DNA of 64,000 nucleotides, taken from contig CAZXZS010000001.1 in assembly GCA_964645655.1 (NCBI GenBank), positions 558,001 to 622,000 on the forward strand, in the 5' to 3' direction. This DNA comes from JAGOUA01 sp964645655 (GTDB taxonomy: Bacteria > Patescibacteriota > Patescibacteriia > 2-12-FULL-60-25). Shown here piece after piece: positions 18,313-26,178 of this stretch. The notes beneath the pieces were generated by a model. The model ran no database searches and was not told where the DNA came from. It worked only from the letters and a program-made list of their open reading frames with translations. The position numbers and the translations under genes were made by a program. Position 1 is the stretch's first letter; each line of letters starts with the position of its first letter.

Positions 18313-18548
18313 CGGTCGCTCTCCGGCGCGGGAACGGGGCTGACCGTGCCCTTGGTGACGATGATCAGCAGCATGTAGCCTCCGACGCTGAAGGGCGACA
18401 GGACGAACCAGGCCAGCCGTGCGGTCAGGCCGGTCTTGGCGCCCAGGGCCTGCGCCCCGTTCCAGAGGAAGATGTGCGCTCCCCACGCGTAGGTGAAGGA
18501 GGCCCAGAGCAGGAAACTGATGACGAGGGTCTGGAAGATCGTCAACAC
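18309..18548 (-). CDS. Small membrane protein, first gene of a two-gene unit
   Basis: This is a roughly 79-residue protein with two hydrophobic segments (about 3-22 and 45-66), the second containing FVLSPFSVGGYMLLII. The open frame extends to an ATG at 18605, but that codon overlaps the TATAAA box at 18605-18610 and cannot be in the transcript. The GTG at 18548 follows AAGGA by ten bases and is preferred; a TTG one codon later is possible. It shares the SPxxxP-type motif with its neighbours. The function is unknown. Confidence 0.6.
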   Translation of the reverse strand: MLTIFQTLVISFLLWASFTYAWGAHIFLWNGAQALGAKTGLTARLAWFVLSPFSVGGYMLLIIVTKGTVSPVPAPESDR

Positions 18549-18604
18549 GATGGATGGGTCCTTTCGGCGTGGAGCGGGTAGGGGATCCGCCGAAGCGGCA
18601 GTCA

Positions 18605-18633
18605 TTTATAGCAGGTCGGCCCCATTTTGTCAA
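18605..18633 (-). promoter_or_regulatory. Near-consensus sigma70 promoter
   Basis: On the minus strand TTGACA (18628-18633) and TATAAA (18605-18610) with TG ahead of the -10 and a 17-base spacer; it drives the 18548/18312 pair. Confidence 0.9.
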
Positions 18634-18642
18634 CCAAGATAA

Positions 18643-18664
18643 GAAAAATCCCCGTGGTTCGGGG
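18643..18664 (-). terminator. Intrinsic terminator, minus strand
   Basis: CCCCG-AACCA-CGGGG followed by ATTTTTC on the minus strand; it ends the 18703-18906 gene. Confidence 0.8.
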
Positions 18665-18702
18665 TGTGACGGGGACCGGGCGGGAAGGTCGACTTGTCCT
18701 GG

Positions 18703-18906
18703 TCAGTCGTCGCTGAGGCCCGAGGCGATCTCGCCCACGAGCTCGAGCAACGGCTCGAGGACGCACCAGGGCAGGTTGATCGGCGAGAGGACCCAGACGA
18801 GCAGCCGCTCCCCAAGGCTCCCGTCCCAAAACGCGAGCAGGCGGATGAGGCCCAGAACGTAGCAGGCCCCGAAGTACACGAGCGCGGCCATGAGGTAAGG
18901 GTGCAT
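18703..18906 (-). CDS. Small membrane protein (67 aa)
   Basis: Two hydrophobic segments (about residues 5-25 and 33-55) enclose the motif LSPINLPWCVLEPLLELVGE, which aligns with the SPxxxP-containing helices of the two downstream units. The start ATG at 18906 lies about 35 bases after a TTTACA-17-TAGAAT promoter, with GAGGG eight bases upstream. It has its own terminator. The function is unknown; its size and neighbours suggest a member of a local family of two- to five-helix membrane proteins. Confidence 0.65.
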   Translation of the reverse strand: MHPYLMAALVYFGACYVLGLIRLLAFWDGSLGERLLVWVLSPINLPWCVLEPLLELVGEIASGLSDD

Positions 18907-18947
18907 GCGGGCACCCTCGCTTTCCGCCTTCGGAGAGAAGGCGCCCT

Positions 18948-18976
18948 ATTCTAGACACATTTCCTACATTTGTAAA
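18948..18976 (-). promoter_or_regulatory. Sigma70-type promoter for the 18703-18906 gene
   Basis: On the minus strand TTTACA (18971-18976) and TAGAAT (18948-18953), spacer 17. The -35 overlaps the terminator of the upstream protease gene. Confidence 0.8.
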
Positions 18977-18997
18977 GCCCCTCCTTAGGAGAGGGGC
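18974..18997 (-). terminator. Intrinsic terminator of the protease gene
   Basis: GCCCCTCTCC-TAAG-GAGGGGC then TTTAC on the minus strand. The stop codon of the gene lies inside the hairpin. Confidence 0.75.
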
Positions 18998-20139
18998 GGG
19001 CCGATGCGGTAATTGGTGAAGAACTCGTCCGGGATGTCCTTGACCAGGCTGGCCCAGTTCGCGCCCCAGAGCTCGATGGCCCGCGCTTCACTTGGGATGA
19101 GCCGCATGGTGCCGAAGGCGTCCGCGACCACGTAGGTCTCGGGCGACGTCTGCGATTTCACGAGCGTCCCGGGGCGGTGCGTCACGTTGCGGACGATGCG
19201 GAAGGCGGACAGGGCCGTGTCGGGTACCCGCGTCACCTGGTCGAACGACGGGTACCACGAGCGGAAGGTGGCCTCGTTGGGGAAGATCAGGCGCTCGTCG
19301 CCCGGCAGGAGGCAGTATACGGCGCTCGAGGACGGGGCCCGGACGGTGTAGGTGCAATCGAGCGTCGACTGGTCGACGAAGGCGAAGGTGCGGCGCGACC
19401 GCTCGGGATCGGCGAAGGTGAAGAAGCGGTCGCGCTCCTGCGGGCCGAACTGGTCGAGCCACTGCAGGACCGCGCGGACGTCGACGAGCTCGTAGCGGAT
19501 CTCCTGGGTCTGCCCGTCTTCGGTGATGGTCACGATGCGCGTGGGGATGCCGATGAGGTTGTAGGCGCCGTTCAGGGCCGTGCCGCCGGAGTTGCCGGGC
19601 TGGAAGGTCGCGGTCGTGCGGATGAAGCCGTTGCTGAACCCCTGGATGAAGCCCGTGTGGATCGTGAGGTCGCCGCCGCCGGGGTAGCCGAGGACCCAGA
19701 GGCGCTCGTCGACCGTCGAGAACTCCCAGACCTTGAGGAAAGGGAACGGGCCCGAGAGGGCGTCGCGCGAGCGGGGCATCCCGACCTGAAGGAGGGCGAA
19801 GTCCTGGCTGTGCGCCGGATCGAAGGTCCAGCGGACGACCGAGGCGTCGTAGGCGTAGCGGAGGCGGTCGGTGGCCGGGTCGATGAGCCGGACCTGGCAG
19901 CTGGCGGCGGGGCGGATGGGCCCGTCGGATTCGACGTCGGCGACCACGTGGGCGTTCGTGAGGACGGCTCCCGCCGCGCTTACGAGGGTCCCGGACCCCT
20001 GGCGGTTGCCGCATTGCACGAAGACCGTCGCCTGCCGCACCTCGTTCGGCAGCGTCGCGTCGGTTGCCGCGTGGGCCGTGGGGGGCGACACGAACACCGA
20101 AAGGGCGTACAGGCCAGCAATGAGGAAGGGAACGCGCAT
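18985..20139 (-). CDS. Secreted trypsin-like serine protease with C-terminal repeat domain
   Basis: This 384-residue exported protein has a signal peptide at residues 1-25 (cleavage near AHA-AT). The chymotrypsin-fold triad is complete: His64 in TNAHVV, Asp113 in SQDFALLQV and Ser184 in QPGNSGGTA, as in HtrA/DegP-type enzymes, but no PDZ domain follows. Residues about 275-384 form a different domain with RPGTLVK, a Tyr-x-Val strand, an LWG-x-x-W helix and an FFTNYRIGPPL end. It is clearly related to residues 34-151 of the metallopeptidase at 42282, so it is probably a wall- or surface-binding module. TAAGGT ends 11 bases before the ATG, suggesting a leaderless message. Confidence 0.88.
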   Translation of the reverse strand: MRVPFLIAGLYALSVFVSPPTAHAATDATLPNEVRQATVFVQCGNRQGSGTLVSAAGAVLTNAHVVADVESDGPIRPAASCQVRLIDPATDRLRYAYDASVVRWTFDPAHSQDFALLQVGMPRSRDALSGPFPFLKVWEFSTVDERLWVLGYPGGGDLTIHTGFIQGFSNGFIRTTATFQPGNSGGTALNGAYNLIGIPTRIVTITEDGQTQEIRYELVDVRAVLQWLDQFGPQERDRFFTFADPERSRRTFAFVDQSTLDCTYTVRAPSSSAVYCLLPGDERLIFPNEATFRSWYPSFDQVTRVPDTALSAFRIVRNVTHRPGTLVKSQTSPETYVVADAFGTMRLIPSEARAIELWGANWASLVKDIPDEFFTNYRIGPPLS

Positions 20140-20214
20140 AGATGACCCGCACCTTAGCATGGCCGTTTGCCATCCTCAACGGACGTGCTATGCTCAGCGC
20201 ATTTTTCTCTCCCT

Positions 20215-20796
20215 ATGCGCAAAGAAGTCGTGCTTGACATTGAGACCCAGAACACGTTCCAGGACGTCGGGGCCTATAACCCGGCGCTGCTGTCGGTCTC
20301 CCTCGTGGGCGTCTATTTTTACGAGACCGATACCTATGAGGCCTTCCTCGAGCCGGACCTGCCGAAGCTCTGGCCGCGCCTGGAGCGGGCCGACCGCATC
20401 ATCGGCTACAACCTCATCGGGTTCGACTACCCGTGCCTGCAGCGCTATTACACGGGCGAGATCGCCCGCCTGCCCACCGTCGACCTGCTCGTCGACATCG
20501 AGAAGCAGATCGGCCACCGCGTGAAGCTTGACGACGTCGCCCATGCCACCCTCGGGGTGGGGAAGAGCGGCCACGGCCTCATGGCCGTCGAATATTGGCG
20601 CAAGGGCGAGATCGAGAAGCTGAAGGACTACTGCCTGCAGGACGTGAAGGTGACGCGCGACGTCTACGAGCATGTCCTCAACAACCAGGAACTCTTCTAC
20701 TTCGACCGCCAGGGCAACAAGCAGCGCGTCCCGCTCGGCCTCGAACCGCCATCCGGCAGCGCTCGACCGGCGATCAACCTGTCGCTTGGCCTCTGA
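20215..20796 (+). CDS. DEDDy 3'-5' exonuclease (RNase H-like fold)
   Basis: This 193-residue nuclease domain stands alone. The DEDD acidic set is visible: Asp8 and Glu10 in VVLDIETQ, Asp71 in NLIGFDYPCL, and Tyr139-x-x-x-Asp143 in DYCLQDVKVTRDVY, which marks the DEDDy subtype. The closest families are the YprB-like RNase_H_2 and PolB-type exonuclease domains. Whether it degrades DNA or RNA cannot be read from sequence. The ATG at 20215 puts the first catalytic Asp eight residues in. TATGCT (20189-20194) lies 20 bases upstream and no Shine-Dalgarno is present. Confidence 0.85.
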   Translation: MRKEVVLDIETQNTFQDVGAYNPALLSVSLVGVYFYETDTYEAFLEPDLPKLWPRLERADRIIGYNLIGFDYPCLQRYYTGEIARLPTVDLLVDIEKQIGHRVKLDDVAHATLGVGKSGHGLMAVEYWRKGEIEKLKDYCLQDVKVTRDVYEHVLNNQELFYFDRQGNKQRVPLGLEPPSGSARPAINLSLGL

Positions 20797-20936
20797 ATCG
20801 GGCAGGGGAGGGATGAACGTCCGATTCCATCGGGCGTTTTCGTTATCCACAAGGGCTTTTTTTGGCGAATCGGGGCGGACGCCTCCGATCGGCCCTGATT
20901 TTCGGGCGAATGGCCCCGATTTGCCCGGGCTATAAA

Positions 20937-20952
20937 ACACAAGATATTGTGC
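20937..20952 (+). promoter_or_regulatory. NrdR box 1
   Basis: ACACAAGATATTGTGC matches the palindromic NrdR box (acaCwAtATaTwGtgt). It sits directly after a TATAAA -10 (20931-20936), so bound NrdR would cover the start site. Confidence 0.8.
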
Positions 20953-20968
20953 CCTAGCAACCTTTGAA

Positions 20969-20984
20969 CCACTAGATCTTGTGT
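20969..20984 (+). promoter_or_regulatory. NrdR box 2
   Basis: CCACTAGATCTTGTGT is a second NrdR-like palindrome, 32 bases (three helical turns) from box 1 and five bases before the operon's first ATG. Paired boxes at this spacing are typical of NrdR-repressed RNR operons. Confidence 0.8.
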
Positions 20985-20988
20985 CCCT

Positions 20989-21816
20989 ATGACCTCCTTC
21001 TTCGTCCTCACCCGGAGCGGGGCCCGCGTGCCCTTCGACCTCGGCATGCTCGAGCAGTCCCTCGCGCGGGCCGCGGCCGAGACGGGCGAGCAGGACGCGT
21101 TCCTGGTCCGCTCCTTGGCCGAACGGGCCGCCGAAGCCGTCTTGCCCCTTTTTGAAACGCAGCCGGAACGGCCGTCCACCGACCTCCAGTCCGCCATCGC
21201 CGCCTCGCTCCGCGCGCAGGGCCGGGAAGCCCTGGCGAATGCATATGAGCGCCATCACGTCCCAGGTCCGGTCACGACGCAGTCCCAAGCCCTCGTCCCA
21301 CCGCACGTCCACGAGGCCCCCAAGCCCGCTCCGGCGAGCGCAAGCGGCGTCGGGATGGTCGGCGAGGTCCATGCGCCGCGCCGCCGCCGCCTGAGCGAGG
21401 AGCGCCGCGCCATGACCCACAAGTTCCGCGTCGGTGACCAGGAAGGGTACATCACGGTCGGCCTCTACGACGACGGCCAGCCCGGCGAGATCTTCCTCAA
21501 GATGAGCAAGGAGGGGAGCCTGCTCTCTGGCCTCATGGACTGTTTCGCGACGGCCATCTCGATCGGCCTGCAATATGGCGTGCCGCTCAAGGTCATGGCC
21601 CGCAAGTTCACCAACGTCCAGTTCCCGCCCAACGGCGAGACCGAGAACCCCAACATCCCCAGCGCGCAATCGATGATCGACTACGTCTTCCGCTGGCTCG
21701 CCCTCAAGTTCCTGACGCCCGAAGAGCGCCAGGCCATCGATGCCGAGGCCGAAACGGCCAACGCGCACGCCCTCGCGCCTTCCGTCGAAGAGCATATCGG
21801 GCGGCTATCCCTCTAA
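20989..21816 (+). CDS. Stand-alone ATP-cone plus NrdJ-type C-terminal domain protein
   Basis: This 275-residue protein is built from two pieces of ribonucleotide reductase without a catalytic core. Residues 1-92 form an ATP-cone (start VLTRSGARVPFD, end ALANAYERHH), the allosteric ATP/dATP domain normally fused to NrdA or found in NrdR. Residues about 135-245 match the C-terminal domain of B12-dependent NrdJ (GYITVGLYDDGQPGEIFLKM, SKEGSLLSGLMDCFATA, SIGLQYGVPLKVMARKF). A proline-rich linker joins them. It is the first gene of the RNR operon behind two NrdR boxes, and the downstream NrdA lacks an ATP-cone. It is inferred to be a separate allosteric regulator of that enzyme. Confidence 0.85.
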   Translation: MTSFFVLTRSGARVPFDLGMLEQSLARAAAETGEQDAFLVRSLAERAAEAVLPLFETQPERPSTDLQSAIAASLRAQGREALANAYERHHVPGPVTTQSQALVPPHVHEAPKPAPASASGVGMVGEVHAPRRRRLSEERRAMTHKFRVGDQEGYITVGLYDDGQPGEIFLKMSKEGSLLSGLMDCFATAISIGLQYGVPLKVMARKFTNVQFPPNGETENPNIPSAQSMIDYVFRWLALKFLTPEERQAIDAEAETANAHALAPSVEEHIGRLSL

Positions 21817-21822
21817 TCCCGT

Positions 21823-22791
21823 ATGAGCGCATCGATCCTTGGTTCCTGCCCCCTCCTCACGCACCGCAAGTTCTACCGGCCCTTCGAGTATCCCCATTAT
21901 TTCGAGTTCTTCCGCAAGCAGAACCAGGCGCACTGGCTGCCGACGGAAGTCCCCATGGAGGCCGACATCAGCGACTACCGCTTCCGCCTCACGCCGTCCG
22001 AGGTCTCGCTGATCACGCAGATCCTCCGCTTCTTCACCCAAGGGGACATCGAGGTCAACAACAACTACAACACCCAGCTCATCCCCGCGTTCCCGAAGCC
22101 GGAGATCAAGATGATGCTCTCGGCCTTCGCGGCCATGGAGAGCGTCCACGTCTGGGCCTATTCCTACCTCAACGACTCGCTCGGCCTCCCCGAAAAGGAG
22201 TATTCCGCGTTCCTGGAGTACGAGACCATGAAGGCCAAGTGCGACTACCTCCACCAGTTCGAGACCGGCACGGTGCGCGACCTGGCCAAGAACCTCGCCG
22301 TCTTCGGCGGGTTTATGGAGGGCATGTCCCTGTTCTCCTCGTTCGCGATCCTCATGAACTTCCCGCGCCAGGGAAAGCTCCGCGGCGTGGGCCAGATCGT
22401 CACCTGGAGCATCCGCGACGAGAGCCTGCATAGCCAGGGCGTCTGCACCATCTTCCGCGACCTGATCGCCGAGAACCGCCACCTCTGGACCGACGAGCTC
22501 AAGCGCGAGCTCTACCAGGCCTGCGAGGACATGGTCCGCCTCGAGGACGCCTTCATCGACACCTGCTTCTCGTTGGGGCCGGTGCCGGGCCTCACGCCCG
22601 ACGAGGTGAAGCAGTACATCCGCTACACCGCCGACCGCCGCCTCAACGACCTCGGCCTCGACAAGCGCTACAACGTCCCCAACTCGCTCCCGTGGCTCGA
22701 CATCATGGTCAACGCCAAGGAGCACACCAACTTCTTCGAGAACCGCGCCACCGAATACGCGAAGGGGGCGGTGGTCGAGGATTGGGCGTAG
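21823..22791 (+). CDS. nrdB: Class I ribonucleotide reductase, small subunit
   Basis: NrdB houses the dimetal cofactor that starts radical chemistry in NrdA. At 322 residues it has the ferritin-like helical fold. Ligand segments visible are TQGDIEVNNNY (first carboxylate, about 75-77), MESVHVWAY (Glu106, His109, with Tyr113 at the radical-tyrosine position), GGFMEGMSLF (Glu) and RDESLHSQG (Glu and His). Keeping the Tyr argues for a tyrosyl-radical enzyme rather than class Ic. The C-terminus ends in acidic and aromatic residues, as needed to dock NrdA. It starts seven bases after the ATP-cone gene stops, with no obvious Shine-Dalgarno. Confidence 0.95.
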   Translation: MSASILGSCPLLTHRKFYRPFEYPHYFEFFRKQNQAHWLPTEVPMEADISDYRFRLTPSEVSLITQILRFFTQGDIEVNNNYNTQLIPAFPKPEIKMMLSAFAAMESVHVWAYSYLNDSLGLPEKEYSAFLEYETMKAKCDYLHQFETGTVRDLAKNLAVFGGFMEGMSLFSSFAILMNFPRQGKLRGVGQIVTWSIRDESLHSQGVCTIFRDLIAENRHLWTDELKRELYQACEDMVRLEDAFIDTCFSLGPVPGLTPDEVKQYIRYTADRRLNDLGLDKRYNVPNSLPWLDIMVNAKEHTNFFENRATEYAKGAVVEDWA

Positions 22792-22850
22792 CTTCGCACG
22801 CGTCCTTTATCTCCCGCTTCACTTTGCTTTCGCCTGCCATCTCCCTCCTT

Positions 22851-24755
22851 ATGCCCTACGCCACCGTCCTCGACGCCCTTTCCCAAAACGACCTGAAGGC
22901 CGCCCGCGACCTCTTGCTCGCGCAGATCCTCGAGAAGACCGCCACCCGCAACAGTTGGGACTGCCCGCACTACACCCTCGATCCGGCCGTCCAGCAGTCG
23001 ATCAGGATCGACCCGTCCCGGAACGCCATGTTCACCTATTTCGGCCTCGAGAACATGCGCGACCGCTACTTCCTCACGGACGCCAGCGGCGAGATCTGCG
23101 AGAACCCGCAGACGTTCTTCGCGCGCGTGGCCGCCGGCATGTGCCGTGGCGACCGCGAGCTCGCGCAGAGCCTGTACGACGTCATGAGTAAGCAGTGGTT
23201 CCTGCCCGCCACCCCGGTCCTCATGAACATCGGGACCAAGAAAGGCCTGCCGATCTCGTGCTTCCTCAACATGGTCCCCGACACGCTCGAGGGGATCTTC
23301 GACATTTACCGCGAGAACGCCTTCCTTGCGAAGTTCGGCGGCGGCATCGGCACCGACTGGTCACAGCTCCGCGGCCAGAACGCGCCCTTGCAGTCGAGCG
23401 GCCTGCGTTCCTCGGGCGTCATCCCGTTCCTCAAGATCATGGACTCCGAGACGCTCGCCATCTCCCGCAACAGCCACCGCCGCGGCGCCGCGGCCGCCTA
23501 CCTCCGCGTCGACCACCCGGACATCGAGGACTTCCTCGAGATGCGCCGTCCGACCGGCGGTGACGTCGACCGCAAGTGCCTCAACATCAACAATGGCGTG
23601 GTCGTGACCGACGCCTTCATGAAGGCCGTCGAGGAGAACGCGAACTACAAGCTCATCGACCCGCACTACGGCACCGTCACCAAGGAGCTCAACGCCCTCG
23701 AGGTCTGGCGCCGGATCCTCACCATCCGCGCCGAGACGGGCGAGCCGTACATCATCTTCATCGATACCGTGAACAACGCGGTCCCGGCGCACCACAAGGA
23801 GAAGGGGCTGCTCGTCCGCCAGAGCAACCTCTGCACCGAGATCGTCCTTCCCACGAGCGAAGACCGCACGGCCGTCTGCTGCCTCGGCAGCCTCAACCTC
23901 GAGACGTACGAGGAGTGGAAGGAGAAGCAGGAAGAGATGATCGGCTGGTGCGTGAAGGCGCTCGACAATAACCTCGACTCCTTCTGCGAGCTGGCCGACT
24001 CGGTCGAATACAAGAAGGCCATCAACTCCGTCCGCCACGAGCGCTCCATCGGCCTCGGCGTGATGGGTTACCACGGCTACCTCATGTCGCAGGGGATCCC
24101 GTTCGAGAGCCTGCAGGCCCGGCTCATCAACAAGCGCATCTTCAAGCGCTTCGGCGAGGCGGCCCGCGAGGCCTCCCGCAAGCTCGCCCTCGAGCGTGGC
24201 CTCCCACTCGACGGCGGCACCCAGCGCAACACCTACGTCACCTCCATCCAGCCCACGGCCAGCACGGCTTTCCTCTGCGGCGAGGCCACGCCCAGCGTCG
24301 AGCCCGTCGCCGGCAACGCCTACCTCCAGAAGACCCTCTCCGGCAGCTTCCTCGTCAAGAACAAGTACCTGGAAGCCCTCCTCGAGAAGAAGGGGATCAA
24401 CACCCAAGAGGCCTGGCAGCAGATCATCGCCGCCAAGGGCAGCGTGCAGTACCTCGAGGGCCTCAGCGACGAGGAGAAGGCCGTCTTCCGCACCGCCTAC
24501 GAGATGAACATGCGTGAGATCGTGCAGCAGGCCGCCGACCGCCAGCCCTACATCGACCAGGCGCAGTCGCTCAACGTCTTCTTCCAGACGCCCGTGAGCG
24601 GCAAGTACATGCACGACGTCCACTTCCTTGCCTGGAAGACGGGCGTGAAGACCTTGTACTACCTCCGCTCCTCGGCCCCCATCCAGGCCGAGAGCATCAG
24701 CGTCAAGACGGAGAAGCGCAACCTCGACACGGAGGAGTGCGCGGTGTGCCAATAA
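22851..24755 (+). CDS. nrdA: Class I ribonucleotide reductase, large subunit lacking an ATP-cone
   Basis: NrdA reduces ribonucleotides to deoxyribonucleotides. At 634 residues it is short because it begins directly at the catalytic barrel; the usual N-terminal ATP-cone is missing and is encoded separately at 20989. Catalytic residues are present: Cys137 in ISCFLN, the Asn326-Cys328-Glu330 triad in QSNLCTEI, a redox-partner cysteine at CCLGSLNL (343-344), and the C-terminal shuttle pair CAVC at 630-633. The ATG at 22851 is 60 bases after nrdB. The open frame extends upstream into nrdB in a shifted frame and that part is not coding. A strong terminator ends the operon. Confidence 0.95.
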   Translation: MPYATVLDALSQNDLKAARDLLLAQILEKTATRNSWDCPHYTLDPAVQQSIRIDPSRNAMFTYFGLENMRDRYFLTDASGEICENPQTFFARVAAGMCRGDRELAQSLYDVMSKQWFLPATPVLMNIGTKKGLPISCFLNMVPDTLEGIFDIYRENAFLAKFGGGIGTDWSQLRGQNAPLQSSGLRSSGVIPFLKIMDSETLAISRNSHRRGAAAAYLRVDHPDIEDFLEMRRPTGGDVDRKCLNINNGVVVTDAFMKAVEENANYKLIDPHYGTVTKELNALEVWRRILTIRAETGEPYIIFIDTVNNAVPAHHKEKGLLVRQSNLCTEIVLPTSEDRTAVCCLGSLNLETYEEWKEKQEEMIGWCVKALDNNLDSFCELADSVEYKKAINSVRHERSIGLGVMGYHGYLMSQGIPFESLQARLINKRIFKRFGEAAREASRKLALERGLPLDGGTQRNTYVTSIQPTASTAFLCGEATPSVEPVAGNAYLQKTLSGSFLVKNKYLEALLEKKGINTQEAWQQIIAAKGSVQYLEGLSDEEKAVFRTAYEMNMREIVQQAADRQPYIDQAQSLNVFFQTPVSGKYMHDVHFLAWKTGVKTLYYLRSSAPIQAESISVKTEKRNLDTEECAVCQ

Positions 24756-24770
24756 GCGCACACAAAGAAC

Positions 24771-24799
24771 AAAAAACGCCTAACCGTAGGCGTTTTTTG
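24771..24799 (+). terminator. Intrinsic terminator of the RNR operon
   Basis: AAAAAACGCCTA-ACCG-TAGGCGTTTTTT is a symmetric hairpin that could work on both strands. Confidence 0.9.
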
Positions 24800-24913
24800 A
24801 TATAGCGAAGAGGCGCTTCTCAGCCCGTGACCGCATCCTGATGCCTCCGGGCATCTTTTCTTTTTTCGTGCTTTTGCCTTGGCGCGCGTTCTTTGTTAGG
24901 CTCAACCCCATCT

Positions 24914-25657
24914 ATGCCCACCAACTGGAAAGCCCTCCTGAAGGCCCTCGGCCTCACCGAGAGCGAGGCCGCCATCTACGTCGCCTCGCTCGAGATGGGT
25001 CCCGCGTCCGTCCAGGACCTGGCCAAGAAGGCCCACGTCTCCCGCGTCACCACCTACGCCGTCATCGAGACCCTCTCCCAACGCGGCCTCATGAGCTCGG
25101 TGGAGAAGGGGAAGAAACACTACTTCACCGCCGAATCCCCGGAGCGGCTCGTTTCCGTCGTCCAGGCCAAGGTGCGCCAGATGGAGGCGACCCTCCATGA
25201 GGTCCAGGACTCCCTCCACGAGCTCAAGCTCCTCCAGCGCGGCGAGAAGCCGGTCGTCCGCCTGTTCGAGGGCGAGGAGGCCATGAAGGCCATCTACGAC
25301 GACGTGGCCGCCACCCGGCCCGCGACCCTGAACGAGTTCGGCAACCTCGACGAGATCCGCAAGTTCATCACCCGCGACGACGTGGTCAAGCAGGCCCAGC
25401 ACATCCTCAAGCGCACCAAGCCGCGCTCCATTTATGTGACCAGCCAAGGCGAGGCCGAGACCGTGAAGAAGGACGACCGCGAGCACCGCTACGTGAGCGC
25501 CAAAGACGTCCAGGCCTTCGGCGACATCATCGTGTACGACAAGAAGGTCGCGCTCTCGAGCTTCCGCGGCAAGATGGTCTCCGTCCTCATCGAAAGCCAG
25601 GAGATCGCCCAGACGCTCCGCGAGCTGTTCCGCTTGGCGTGGGAGCAGAAGAAATAG
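24914..25657 (+). CDS. TrmB-family winged-helix transcriptional regulator
   Basis: This 247-residue protein has an N-terminal winged helix (about residues 5-75: LGLTESEAAIYVASLEMG, VQDLAKKAHVSRVTTYAVIE, GLMSSVEKGKKHYF), the TrmB-type DNA-binding domain. A coiled coil (80-110) and a C-terminal domain around RLFEGEEAMKAIYDD with a phospholipase-D-like alpha/beta fold follow, as in other TrmB-like regulators. Such proteins usually sense small molecules, but no ligand can be read here. The ATG at 24914 follows TAGGCT (24897-24902) by 11 bases. No target gene is evident; the upstream neighbour is the RNR operon. Confidence 0.88.
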   Translation: MPTNWKALLKALGLTESEAAIYVASLEMGPASVQDLAKKAHVSRVTTYAVIETLSQRGLMSSVEKGKKHYFTAESPERLVSVVQAKVRQMEATLHEVQDSLHELKLLQRGEKPVVRLFEGEEAMKAIYDDVAATRPATLNEFGNLDEIRKFITRDDVVKQAQHILKRTKPRSIYVTSQGEAETVKKDDREHRYVSAKDVQAFGDIIVYDKKVALSSFRGKMVSVLIESQEIAQTLRELFRLAWEQKK

Positions 25658-25675
25658 AACGCTGACGGTCGAGGG

Positions 25676-25705
25676 ACGGAAGGGGATCGCCCCTTCCGTT
25701 TTTTT
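25676..25705 (+). terminator. Intrinsic terminator
   Basis: ACGGAAGGGG-ATCG-CCCCTTCCGT followed by a T-run. Confidence 0.9.
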
Positions 25706-25710
25706 GCAAA

Positions 25711-25733
25711 GAAAGAACCTCGCGTGGGCGAGG
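25711..25733 (-). terminator. Terminator of the candidate ncRNA
   Basis: CCTCGC-CCAC-GCGAGG followed by TTCTTTCTTT on the minus strand. Confidence 0.8.
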
Positions 25734-26172
25734 TCAGGGTCGGTGGTGTCCGTGGCGTGGACATGGTTGGGGCGCGCCATCGATGGCGCGCCCCGGTTTG
25801 GATTTTCCTTCACGAAACATCCTTTTCTGACAGGAGGCGATGTCCTCGACGGGCATGCGCGGACGCGCAGGCGATGCGCGTTCGCGTAGGTCGAGGCGAG
25901 CCATCCTGTCGCCGCTGGATCGAAGAAGAGGATCAGCTCAGCGTTCGGTGTCGAACATGGCGGCAGCTCCACTGGTTGAGAGTGAAGCACGTTCTTTCTG
26001 TTCCGGGCGGGTGTGGGTCTTGAGGTCAGAGGTCATGTCCCGTTCCCACCCGAGCGAACCCCCTAGGTCCTGGCACCATTCACGCCCCAATGGCGTCTTG
26101 CGAAGGTGTTCTTGCTTCCTCCGGGCCAGGCCTGGCCTCTCCACCGGAACGTGCGGAGCGGTCTCGAGGCTA
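25711..26172 (-). ncRNA. Candidate structured non-coding RNA, about 460 nt
   Basis: A perfect promoter (26179-26207) and a terminator (25711-25733) on the minus strand bound a transcript with no open frame longer than about 68 codons and no Shine-Dalgarno before any of them. The sequence is heavily self-complementary. One arm pairs GACAGGA with TCCTGTC, then GGC/GCC, CCTCGAC/GTCGAGG, CGCG/CGCG and ACGCGCA/TGCGCGT, all nested (about 25826-25910). A second hairpin is the 26-base perfect palindrome at 25769-25794. A 14-base palindrome GGCCAGGCCTGGCC lies near the 5' end. It does not match RNase P, tmRNA or 6S landmarks that I know. The best alternative is a 56-codon frame (25734-25904) ending right at the terminator. 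Confidence 0.55.
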
Positions 26173-26178
26173 GCGGGG

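Noticed and set aside
26095..26130. SRP RNA within the ncRNA candidate
   Set aside because: The minus strand has CCAGG and GGAAGCA-like segments, but the tetraloop and the flanking helix of SRP helix 8 cannot be formed and the unit is too long for a small SRP RNA.
25711..26172. RNase P RNA or tmRNA in the same unit
   Set aside because: The conserved GAGGAAAGUCC region of RNase P, and the tRNA-like ends and tag frame of tmRNA, are not present.
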